Shown here: positions 1-6,795 of the stretch, piece by piece
Position numbering within the stretch: position 1 is the first letter of the stretch
Layout: each line of letters starts with the position of its first letter
Assembly (NCBI GenBank): GCA_016192075.1
Contig: JACPUU010000001.1
Span: 62,001 to 126,000, forward strand
Direction of reading: 5' to 3'
DNA length: 64,000 nucleotides
Source of the DNA: Bacteroidota bacterium
GTDB taxonomy: Bacteria; Bacteroidota; Bacteroidia; Flavobacteriales_D; Crocinitomicaceae
The notes under the pieces: model-generated
Databases searched by the model: none
The model's input: only the letters and a program-made list of their open reading frames with translations
What the model was told of the DNA's origin: nothing
Position numbers and translations under genes: made by a program

Positions 1-551
1 CAGATCTTTCATGGTCTAAGAAAATTAAACACCCGTCAGAATTCTGCAAAGTAGGTGATAAAATGGAAGTAGTGGTTCTTGAATTAGACCGCGACAACCG
101 CAGAATTGCACTGGGTCACAAACAACTTGAGACAAACCCTTGGGATGTATTTGAATCAACTTTCACAGAAGGTTCAGTTCACCAGGGAACAATCATCGAG
201 GAGAAAAAAGACAAAGCAGCAATCGTTTCATTGCCTTATGGTGTAGAGGGAATTTGTCCTAAAAAACACCTGCGTAAAGCAGACGGTTCAAATGCAGCTG
301 TTGACGAAGTTCTTGACTTCAAAGTAATTGAATTCAACAAAGAAGGAAAGAAAATAGTTGTGTCACACACCCGTACATTCGAAGAAGGAGAAGACGATGC
401 ACCTTCAAGAGGTAAAAAGAAAACAACAGGTGGTGCAGGATCTGCAAATAAAGCCGTGAAAGAAATCAACGATTCAAACGAGAAATCAACCCTCGGAGAT
501 CTTGATGCACTTTCAGCGTTGAAATCTGAAATGGAAGGAAAAGGTAACTAG
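1..551 (+). CDS. rpsA: 30S ribosomal protein S1, C-terminal part (5' end outside window)
   Basis: The frame is open from the left edge (first full codon at position 3), so the gene starts outside the window. S1 binds mRNA and helps load it on the 30S subunit. What is visible is the end of one S1/OB repeat (LSWSKKIKHPSEFCKVGDK) and one complete further repeat (from about GSVHQGTIIEEK to KKIVVSHTR), followed by an acidic and Lys/Ser-rich tail, as in Bacteroidota S1 proteins. The in-frame Met at position 63 is internal and not a start. A strong terminator follows. Confidence 0.93.
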   Translation, partial: DLSWSKKIKHPSEFCKVGDKMEVVVLELDRDNRRIALGHKQLETNPWDVFESTFTEGSVHQGTIIEEKKDKAAIVSLPYGVEGICPKKHLRKADGSNAAVDEVLDFKVIEFNKEGKKIVVSHTRTFEEGEDDAPSRGKKKTTGGAGSANKAVKEINDSNEKSTLGDLDALSALKSEMEGKGN

Positions 552-607
552 TAACCTTGGTCTCGGCTCCGCTCGACCAGCGGTTGTTTGAGATGAACAA
601 AATAGAA

Positions 608-644
608 ACGCCTCCCCGTCTTGGACGGAGGGGCGTTTTTTTTT
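608..644 (+). terminator. Rho-independent terminator of rpsA
   Basis: A GC-rich hairpin with 13-nt arms (acgcctccccgtc / gacggaggggcgt; one mismatch and one G-U pair, loop ttg) runs straight into nine T residues. It lies about 57 bp after the rpsA stop codon. Confidence 0.9.
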
Positions 645-707
645 GGCAATACGTTAAATGACGTCTGACTGAATATATAATCAATCACATTGAAAAGGGC
701 GACTTCT

Positions 708-735
708 GCAGGTTCAGGTCGCGACCTGAACCTGC
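708..735. repeat. Perfect 28-bp palindrome between convergent genes
   Basis: The 14-nt half gcaggttcaggtcg is followed with no spacer by its exact reverse complement. It lies 23 bp beyond the stop of the minus-strand symporter gene and about 60 bp beyond the rpsA terminator. There is no T-run directly after it on the minus strand, so it is not a standard intrinsic terminator. Having no loop, it looks more like a dimer-protein site or a cruciform-forming element; the role is unknown. Confidence 0.7.
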
Positions 736-758
736 TGTGTGGTGGTGCGTTTGGAGAA

Positions 759-2123
759 TCAATCCAGCTTCAACCGGTCAATATCCGGATCTTTTTTATA
801 AGGATGCAATTCCCCTTCCCATTTAGATACAACGGCTGTTGCTACTGCATTACCTACTACATTGGTGGCAGAGCGTCCCATATCCAGAATCTGGTCAATT
901 CCCAAAAGCAGCAAGAGCCCTTCTACCGGAATGCCAAAATAGGTAAGCATACCGGCAATAACCACCAGGGATGCGCGCGGAATGCCAGCCATGCCTTTGC
1001 TGGTGACAAGCAGTATCAATAACATGGTAATCTGATCGCCGGTAGACATGTCTATGCCGTAAGCCTGTGCAATAAAAACCGTTGCAAATGTCATGTACAT
1101 CATTGAGCCGTCCAGGTTGAATGAGTAGCCCAGCGGTAATACAAATGAAATAATGCGGTTACCGCAGCCAAAACGTTCCAGTGATTCGATTGTTTTTGGC
1201 ATGGCGGCTTCAGAACTGGCGGTGCTGAATGCGAGTAGAATGGGTTCTTTGATGTAACTAAGCAACCTGAAAAAATGGATGCGCATGGTAAGGCAAATCA
1301 GGAATAAAACGCCAAAAATGAAAAGCAGCAATCCCAGGTAGAAGGTTGCAATCAGGTACAGGTAACCGGTCAGCACACTGAGTCCCTGCGCGGCAACAAC
1401 GGCCGCAAGTGCTCCAAACACACCAAACGGCGCAAAGGCCATGACGTAATTGGTAACCTTAAACATGATGTGTGAAATGGCATCAAAAAAATCAACGACC
1501 ATTTTTCCCTTAGGCCCAACAGAAGCACAGGCAATTCCAAAGAACAAGGCAAAAACAACAATGGGTAAAATGTCATTCACGGCCATGGATTCTACCACGC
1601 TGTCTGGAATCACATGTTCAATAAATGTTTTAGAGTCAAACTTAGTTGCTTGCCCGCCGCCTGGTACATCTGATTTGTAAACACTTTTAGCAATGGCAAT
1701 GGTTGTATCAACCTGCATTGTTTGTGGATTAACCAACGCAAGTGTTGTGTCAATTTCAGTTTCTGCGGTGGCTGCTTCAGGTAGTTCAAGGGTCATTACC
1801 TTACCGGGTTTGGAGATATTGACAATCATTAAACCAAGCAGCAATGAGATAATTGCAGCGCCGGTAAAATAGAGAATTGTTTTGGCACCAATTCGTCCGA
1901 CCGATTTAAAATCACCCACTTTGGCAACACCCACTACCAACACTGCAAAAACCAATGGGGCAATAATCATTTTAATCAGGCGCATAAAAATGTCGCTCAG
2001 AACTTTGAATCCCGGTGCAACATCAGGCCAGAAATAGCCAATAAGAATACCGAAAATCATTCCCAAAAAAATCTGCACAATCAGGCTTGGACCTTTGAAT
2101 TTCTTTGATTTAACCGTAGTCAT
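759..2123 (-). CDS. dicarboxylate/amino acid:cation symporter (DAACS family)
   Basis: Sodium- or proton-coupled importer of C4-dicarboxylates or glutamate in the inner membrane (GltP/DctA family). At 454 aa the family hallmarks are in order: hydrophobic N-terminal helices, the re-entrant hairpin serines TASSEAAMP (301-309), GYSFNLDG (332-339, family GYSFNLDGT), TSKGMAG (374-380) and the substrate-binding helix with D411 and NVVGN (421-425). A hydrophilic segment at about 103-170 is longer than in E. coli GltP/DctA (about 430 aa) and probably faces the periplasm. Whether glutamate or dicarboxylate is used cannot be read from sequence. A -7 element lies 26 bp before the start. Confidence 0.9.
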   Translation of the reverse strand: MTTVKSKKFKGPSLIVQIFLGMIFGILIGYFWPDVAPGFKVLSDIFMRLIKMIIAPLVFAVLVVGVAKVGDFKSVGRIGAKTILYFTGAAIISLLLGLMIVNISKPGKVMTLELPEAATAETEIDTTLALVNPQTMQVDTTIAIAKSVYKSDVPGGGQATKFDSKTFIEHVIPDSVVESMAVNDILPIVVFALFFGIACASVGPKGKMVVDFFDAISHIMFKVTNYVMAFAPFGVFGALAAVVAAQGLSVLTGYLYLIATFYLGLLLFIFGVLFLICLTMRIHFFRLLSYIKEPILLAFSTASSEAAMPKTIESLERFGCGNRIISFVLPLGYSFNLDGSMMYMTFATVFIAQAYGIDMSTGDQITMLLILLVTSKGMAGIPRASLVVIAGMLTYFGIPVEGLLLLLGIDQILDMGRSATNVVGNAVATAVVSKWEGELHPYKKDPDIDRLKLD

Positions 2124-2148
2124 ACGCTTCTGTTTTTTTGACGAAGAG

Positions 2149-2156
2149 CAAATATA
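2149..2156 (-). promoter_or_regulatory. Bacteroidota -7 promoter element (TATATTTG)
   Basis: On the minus strand TATATTTG matches the TAnnTTTG consensus of the primary Bacteroidota sigma factor. It lies about 26 bp upstream of the symporter start. No clear -33 TTG is seen. Confidence 0.5.
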
Positions 2157-2245
2157 CTGTTTAATCTTTAGTTTAGTTCAGGTATGGCCGGGCCCTTACG
2201 GCACCAATGTTCAGCGCATAATCAGGGTTGGGGGGGAAGGGTATT

Positions 2246-2629
2246 TTAAAAGAATGGAATTTCGTTTTTGGTTTTATCCATAATCATAACGTACACACAG
2301 TTGTTTTTGATTTCTGCAATGTCCATTCCAAAATCCATGAGTTTCATATCCTGAATCTGAATTAATTCAAGATGATTCGGGTCTAATAATGTAAAGATGA
2401 AAAAATGTTTGTCACCAACCTGATCCAGTATTTTATGCATGACTGACAAATCCGTTTCCTGAATTTCATGCCGGCGTTTTGACAATTCTGAAATCTTTAT
2501 TCCGTAATCAGTTTCAAAAATAGTTTTGAGAACGCTGTTTCCTTTAAAAAAATCGTTCATGTTTTGAATTTCCCAGACTTCAAAGTTTTTATACTCGGTG
2601 AGTTTGTTTTTAAAATCGTTTACTAACAT
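2246..2629 (-). CDS. hypothetical protein, last gene of the Fe-S/NO stress cluster
   Basis: 127 aa, no signal peptide, no membrane segment and no cysteine. I do not recognise a family. The predicted pattern (mixed helices, then beta-rich LELIQIQDMKLMDF and NNCVYVMIMDK) suggests a small cytosolic alpha/beta fold. It starts 24 bp after the Rrf2 regulator stop on the same strand, so it is probably co-transcribed with the cluster and may act with it. The stretch KHFFIFTLLDPNHLELIQIQDMK could suit a ligand-sensing domain, but that is speculation. Confidence 0.7.
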   Translation of the reverse strand: MLVNDFKNKLTEYKNFEVWEIQNMNDFFKGNSVLKTIFETDYGIKISELSKRRHEIQETDLSVMHKILDQVGDKHFFIFTLLDPNHLELIQIQDMKLMDFGMDIAEIKNNCVYVMIMDKTKNEIPFF

Positions 2630-2652
2630 AGCGTGCGTGTGGGTTGATAGAT

Positions 2653-3084
2653 TTACCTGACAACAAATAGTTTATGTAAAGTTACATCATGCGCCAGATC
2701 TTTAATACTTTTTGTACTGAATAGTGTAAATAGCTGATCTCTGCATTGCTTGAATGTATCGTGAACGGGGCAGGGTCTTTTTTCTGAGCAGACATCAAGC
2801 CCCAATCCACATTCTTTAAAAAAGCCAAGCCCGTCAATAGCTTCCACAATTTTCAGAATGGGTAACTGAAGATTTTCTGGAGTCATGTAAAATCCACCAC
2901 CAGGCCCTTTGAGCGAAGAAATTATTTTTTTTTGAGAAAGTTCATGAAGAATTCTTCCCGTAAAGGCCTGCGGAATTTTCAGCATATCAGAAATTTCTTT
3001 TCCACCGGTCATTTTTGATTTATCCTGATCAGACGATAAATAAATGACGGAACGAATGGCATATTTACATTTTTGAGACAGCAT
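2653..3084 (-). CDS. Rrf2-family transcriptional regulator with Fe-S cysteines (IscR/NsrR-like)
   Basis: 143-aa winged-helix repressor. The N-terminal MLSQKCKYAIRSVIYLS and wing SLKGPGGGFYMTP (57-69) are typical of Rrf2 proteins. Three cysteines at 92, 99 and 105 (C-x6-C-x5-C) match the cluster-binding triad of IscR and NsrR. It lies inside a cluster with ric (Fe-S repair) and an Fe-S assembly protein, so an NsrR-like NO sensor or IscR-like Fe-S sensor is the best reading; sequence alone cannot separate them. A 28-bp palindrome before ric (6642-6669) is the likely operator, implying autoregulation if transcription reads through the cluster. Confidence 0.9.
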   Translation of the reverse strand: MLSQKCKYAIRSVIYLSSDQDKSKMTGGKEISDMLKIPQAFTGRILHELSQKKIISSLKGPGGGFYMTPENLQLPILKIVEAIDGLGFFKECGLGLDVCSEKRPCPVHDTFKQCRDQLFTLFSTKSIKDLAHDVTLHKLFVVR

Positions 3085-3094
3085 AAATTCTGTT

Positions 3095-3409
3095 TTATCC
3101 GAGTTGTTTCTTTGCCTCTTCTGACATAAAATCAGGTGACCAGGCCGGTTCCCAAACCAGGTTGATTTTTACCTCATAGTGGTCATAGTTCTTTTTTACA
3201 AGCTGCAGGGCATCTTCCTGAATCACATCGCCCATGGGGCAGCCGGGTGATGTAAGGGTCATGGAAACGGTTATCAGCTTTTTTTCTTCGTCGCATAAAA
3301 TTTCATAAACAAGTCCCAGGTCAATGATATTAACCATTAATTCAGGATCAATCACACCCTTTAGCAATTGGTAAATTTTGTCTTCGTTTGTTGAACCGGG
3401 AGTATCCAT
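3095..3409 (-). CDS. MIP18/SufT-like Fe-S cluster assembly protein (DUF59)
   Basis: About 104 aa. MIP18/PaaD/SufT proteins help insert Fe-S clusters. Family features: DPELMVNIIDLGLVYEI (family DPExxxxIxdLGLvy), VSMTLTSPGCPMGDVI with the conserved cysteine, and the C-terminal VNLVWEPAWSPDFMSEEAKKQLG (family VW.P.W....ms..ar..Lg). I use the ATG at 3409 because it lies 1 bp after the stop of the upstream membrane-protein gene; an in-frame ATG at 3436 would overlap that gene. The Rrf2 gene follows after 10 bp. Confidence 0.88.
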   Translation of the reverse strand: MDTPGSTNEDKIYQLLKGVIDPELMVNIIDLGLVYEILCDEEKKLITVSMTLTSPGCPMGDVIQEDALQLVKKNYDHYEVKINLVWEPAWSPDFMSEEAKKQLG

Positions 3410-3410
3410 G

Positions 3411-4673
3411 TCAGCTTTTATTTTTATGAAAAACAATTTTAAAAACGTTCACATTGTAAATCAGCAATGCCACTATCATCAGGCCTGTACCGAATTGGAT
3501 CACTGTGAGATTCTGAAGAATGACGGCTGCTGCAACAACCATAAAACCGGTTGTGAAAAGCCATGTCTGCAGGTTGACTGATTTTTCAGAATACAGGTCT
3601 TTTGGCAGGGGAATTTTTGTTTTTCCCATTTTACCGCGGTATTCTTTTAACCAGATAATGAACGGTAGTGTTTTGAAGGTTTGCCCCATAATTAACGACG
3701 AAATAAATCCGGTAATGACCAGGAATCCATACGCGGTAACAAATCCGGTGTGCAAATTCTCGCCAAAAAAAATCAGCAGGATAAGACTAACCGGAATGAG
3801 TAATGCAAAAAATGCCAGGGCCGATTGTTTCATTCCTGCATCCAGCTTTTTTCGAACACGTTTTTTGTATGCCTGAATGAGGTAAAAAATAAAACTCAGA
3901 ATGCCTGCTGCGGTGATTATTACTCCTGTCAGAATACCCATTTTGAATGCAAAAAATTCAGAGACCAATGCCAGAATTAACCCCATATTGATAGCCGGAT
4001 ATGCAATTTTCAGCGGAGTGGTTTTGAGTTCATGGGAAATCATAAACATGGGGAGTAATTTACTGCCTACGCCGATAATGAGTTGTACAAACCAGCCCAC
4101 CAATCCTGCGTGTGCATGAATTTTAAGCAGGTCCAGGTGTGATTGAGATAAAAAAGGGGTGGTGAAGTTAATTGCCAGCGTGAGCCCCGCAAAACAGGTA
4201 AACAACAGCCAGAGGGAGGCGGTAATGATGAATTTTTTTTCAAGCGTTTTTTTAGGAGATTTCAGGGAGGTGCCCACTAAATTTGCGACGAGGAAAGCAG
4301 TTGAAAGCAATGTGCATAGACCACCCGTAACCAGCAAAATGCCAAAATTGAACTGCCAGAATGAAAGTGAAAGCAGCACCGCACCGGTTGTCAGCAGAAG
4401 CAATGAAATTAGTGCAAATTTTTCACTGTAGAGTGGTGTTTCAAGTATCACGGGAATAAGCTGACAGAGCGCCCCGAAAATGACCATGGTGACCCAGCCA
4501 AGTGCCGCAAGATGTGTCAGCGAAAGAAGTTTGCCATTAAAAAAATGACCCGTCAGCGCATCCGGATGTAAAAAAAGCAGCACTGTTGTCAACAGAATTA
4601 CCAGCCCGCCAATAACAAAGTGCGGTACAATGATGCGGTGATCCGGAGCATTATGACTTGCTGCTTCCTGCAT
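3411..4673 (-). CDS. polytopic membrane protein, heme-copper-oxidase subunit I-like / NnrS-like
   Basis: 420 aa with about 12 hydrophobic segments. Conserved-looking histidines sit in helices: PHFVIGG near the N-terminus, LTHLAALGWVTMVIFGALCQLIPV, and LKIHAHAGLVGWFVQLIIGVGSKLLPMF. These resemble heme-ligand helices of cytochrome oxidase/NO reductase subunit I and the related NnrS group. The place next to ric, DUF2249 and a cluster-type Rrf2 regulator fits a role in NO tolerance or as a heme/copper protein. Whether it is a working reductase is unknown; no subunit II or cytochrome c partner is encoded here. Confidence 0.75.
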   Translation of the reverse strand: MQEAASHNAPDHRIIVPHFVIGGLVILLTTVLLFLHPDALTGHFFNGKLLSLTHLAALGWVTMVIFGALCQLIPVILETPLYSEKFALISLLLLTTGAVLLSLSFWQFNFGILLVTGGLCTLLSTAFLVANLVGTSLKSPKKTLEKKFIITASLWLLFTCFAGLTLAINFTTPFLSQSHLDLLKIHAHAGLVGWFVQLIIGVGSKLLPMFMISHELKTTPLKIAYPAINMGLILALVSEFFAFKMGILTGVIITAAGILSFIFYLIQAYKKRVRKKLDAGMKQSALAFFALLIPVSLILLIFFGENLHTGFVTAYGFLVITGFISSLIMGQTFKTLPFIIWLKEYRGKMGKTKIPLPKDLYSEKSVNLQTWLFTTGFMVVAAAVILQNLTVIQFGTGLMIVALLIYNVNVFKIVFHKNKS

Positions 4674-4679
4674 TTTTTT

Positions 4680-5504
4680 TCAGCGGAATATTAAAAGTTT
4701 GACATCGTTTTCGCCACGAACATTCCAAATGTATCTGAATTTTCGTTCAGCCAGTTCAGGGATGAGGTATTGCGGAACTTTTTTATGATGAACATACAAG
4801 GCAAATCCCTCCGGAAGTTCTTCCAGTTCACCAAGAATAGTCAGCATCGGGAGTGGCATTTCCAGGTCGCGTACATCGGTTTCTTTTAGTTTGCCGTTAA
4901 ATGATTTGTATACTTCATCCAGTTTCTCAGCAGTCACTGCGTGGTCAGGTATTTTAGAATCAATCGTCTGCGTTGTACCTGAAACGTTCATAAAATAGGT
5001 AGTCACCTTATCGGTGTCTTTTTTTACCCAGGTACTAAATCCCTTTTTTTCAAAAATGGTGATGAGTGGCACAGGTTCAAATGAGTTAATGAGTTCCAGC
5101 GCATATCCATCCGGCAACTCGTTCAGTTTATGCTGAATGGTCTGAAATGGATCATTACCTGACTGAATGACCGGGCGCACGTCAAACGAAATCAGCTGGT
5201 TTTTTGAAAGGGCCTGCTGAATTTGCATTACCGGTTGTGTTGAGTCATCCTTGTTTGATGCTGGTATCACTGATTTAGTCGTTTCAATTTCAAAACCAAT
5301 TGCCTGCAGTTTTTCCAACAGATCTTCCGGCTTGCATTTTCCAATTCGTGCAGCATCAGCAACAGAAACGCGCGGGGCCAGAATTCTACGCAAAATCGGG
5401 TTGCGGAGTTTGTTGAAATGCGGATTTACGGAAGCAATGGCTTCAATGGCTTCTTTATTGTGAGCGATAATCACCGAAATTTTTGTGCCGGAATTTATTT
5501 TCAT
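4680..5504 (-). CDS. DUF1858 plus two DUF2249 domains protein
   Basis: 274 aa, cytosolic. Residues about 1-75 resemble DUF1858, which is also the fold at the start of ScdA/Ric proteins (PRVSVADAARIGKCKPEDLLEKLQAIGF). Two DUF2249 units follow (about 103-165, DVRPVIQSGNDPFQTIQHKL; about 205-274, DLEMPLPMLTILGEL), both with the ELPxGxAL motif. DUF2249 is related to TusA-like folds and is common beside NO-stress and denitrification genes. It ends 6 bp before the downstream membrane-protein gene, so the two are co-transcribed. The precise function is unknown. Confidence 0.85.
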   Translation of the reverse strand: MKINSGTKISVIIAHNKEAIEAIASVNPHFNKLRNPILRRILAPRVSVADAARIGKCKPEDLLEKLQAIGFEIETTKSVIPASNKDDSTQPVMQIQQALSKNQLISFDVRPVIQSGNDPFQTIQHKLNELPDGYALELINSFEPVPLITIFEKKGFSTWVKKDTDKVTTYFMNVSGTTQTIDSKIPDHAVTAEKLDEVYKSFNGKLKETDVRDLEMPLPMLTILGELEELPEGFALYVHHKKVPQYLIPELAERKFRYIWNVRGENDVKLLIFR

Positions 5505-5592
5505 ACCTAAAAGAATTTTTGTCAGCAGGCATTTCAGAAACAGTGCCCGGATGCCCAGGTGTATTGAATTGATGCAACCGGTTGAAAAAGTT

Positions 5593-5620
5593 GAGTCATC
5601 ACTGAAAAAAATGATGACTC
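5593..5620 (-). promoter_or_regulatory. Intercistronic hairpin between ric and the DUF2249 gene
   Basis: A perfect 9-nt stem (gagtcatca / tgatgactc) encloses a 10-nt A-rich loop in the 129-bp gap. On the minus strand the stem is followed within 2 nt by TTTTT (from ttgaaaaag), so it may act as a partial terminator or mRNA stabiliser that lets ric be expressed above the genes downstream. Confidence 0.45.
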
Positions 5621-5633
5621 ACTGATTTCCGGT

Positions 5634-6581
5634 TTATTTTAATAGTTCGTTTTCTAGCTCTATGGCTTTTACAAAAAGAATGTTGTTTTCAAGATGAATG
5701 TGCTGATGAAGATCACGTTCAAATTCCTGAAGTTTGCTGAAAAGTACGCGGTATGAAGTACATGCGTCAATAGGCAGGGTGTAGTTTGAACTGAGTTGTC
5801 TTATTTGTTCCATTTCATCACCCACTTCAACGTGTTCCGCCTCCATCATTCTAACCGGATTCTGAATGCTGCCGAACGGTGGACGGCTGATTTTGTTTCC
5901 GCTTTGTTTTGCCTGCCAGAGTTCTTTGATGTATGGAAATAAAATGTGTTCTTCTTTCTGCATGTGCACTGTCAGTTCATTAATTACGCTTTGACACAGG
6001 GTGTCCATTTCAATCAGTTCAGGATGAGAATCACCGTGAACGCGGGCCACCTTTTTAGCTAATTCAGCCAGAACCGGAATAGAATTCACCACATATTTAT
6101 GATGCGTGGCAACAATATAATCTGCCAGAAAATCAAGTGCCCAGCTGTTAAAATCCTGGCTTGGATTGGCTACCTGCTGATCTACTTCAGTAAGTGCTTT
6201 TTCAACCTCTTGCGGGTTCACCCCTTTTTTCTTACAGGCTTCTTCAATGGTTTTGTTTCCGCCACAGCAAAAGTCGAGACCAAATTTTCTGAATACTTCT
6301 GCCTTGCGGTAATCAGCGGCAACAAGTTCTCCAATAGTACTTGATTTTTCGCCGGTGGCAAGTTTGGTAATTCGCACCTGCCATTCTACTGGTCCCTGTG
6401 CAAGATATTCCCAGTTAAAGGTTTCGCCGCGTTCAGCAATCAGCTGATAATACAACGGTTTGGGATCATGATCGTTCAAAATAATGAAGTTTTCGCCGGC
6501 ATTCAGTTCATCAAACTGCCTGAATATGGTTGGATGTTTCAGTCGTGGCTCAATCAGGGTGACGTTTAAAGTGGTTTCCAT
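5634..6581 (-). CDS. ric: iron-sulfur cluster repair di-iron protein (Ric/ScdA/YtfE) with N-terminal DUF2249
   Basis: 315 aa. Repairs Fe-S clusters damaged by NO or peroxide using a hemerythrin-like di-iron site. Order of domains: DUF2249 (about 5-73), ScdA_N/DUF542 with the DFCCGG motif (103-108), and a hemerythrin-like helical domain (about 155-310) with the expected His/Glu ligands (ATHHKYV, HMQKEEHILFPY, MEAEHVEVGDEM, DLHQHIHLENNILF). I chose the ATG at 6581 (METTLNV) over 6626, because the -7 promoter element lies at 6624-6631. The DUF2249 fusion ties it to the DUF2249 protein downstream. An operator-like palindrome lies upstream. Confidence 0.93.
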   Translation of the reverse strand: METTLNVTLIEPRLKHPTIFRQFDELNAGENFIILNDHDPKPLYYQLIAERGETFNWEYLAQGPVEWQVRITKLATGEKSSTIGELVAADYRKAEVFRKFGLDFCCGGNKTIEEACKKKGVNPQEVEKALTEVDQQVANPSQDFNSWALDFLADYIVATHHKYVVNSIPVLAELAKKVARVHGDSHPELIEMDTLCQSVINELTVHMQKEEHILFPYIKELWQAKQSGNKISRPPFGSIQNPVRMMEAEHVEVGDEMEQIRQLSSNYTLPIDACTSYRVLFSKLQEFERDLHQHIHLENNILFVKAIELENELLK

Positions 6582-6623
6582 TTTAATGTGTTTTTTAGCG
6601 TTGATTAAAATTAGTTTACAGCA

Positions 6624-6631
6624 CAAAGATA
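6624..6631 (-). promoter_or_regulatory. -7 promoter element of the ric cluster (TATCTTTG)
   Basis: Minus-strand TATCTTTG fits TAnnTTTG exactly and is about 42 bp before the ric ATG. The expected -33 region is covered by the palindrome at 6642-6669, and no TTG is seen there. Confidence 0.6.
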
Positions 6632-6641
6632 GGGCGACTCT

Positions 6642-6669
6642 TAATAGATTACTAAATAGTAATCTATTA
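6642..6669. promoter_or_regulatory. 28-bp palindromic operator candidate upstream of ric
   Basis: Arms taatagattacta and tagtaatctatta are exact reverse complements separated by only two A residues. The site starts 10 bp upstream of the -7 element and covers the -33 region. That position and its symmetry fit a dimeric regulator; the Rrf2 protein of the same cluster is the obvious candidate. Confidence 0.7.
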
Positions 6670-6739
6670 TTTTAAATGACTTTTGTCATGATTTTTAAGG
6701 GAGAGTGTGCCGGCTAAGGAATCGTATTCCTGCACGGGC

Positions 6740-6771
6740 AAAAAAAAGACAGCCTTTGTGGGGCTGTCTGT
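6740..6771 (-). terminator. Terminator of the DUF5723 gene
   Basis: Hairpin agacagcc / ggctgtct (arms 6747-6754 and 6762-6769), followed on the minus strand by about eight T. It lies 25 bp after the stop of the gene at 6796. Confidence 0.8.
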
Positions 6772-6795
6772 CTTTTCGTTTTATGAAAATGCTTA

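Noticed and set aside
690-1022. 110-aa plus-strand ORF opposite the symporter end
   Set aside because: It lies antisense to clearly conserved symporter residues and begins in the palindrome region.
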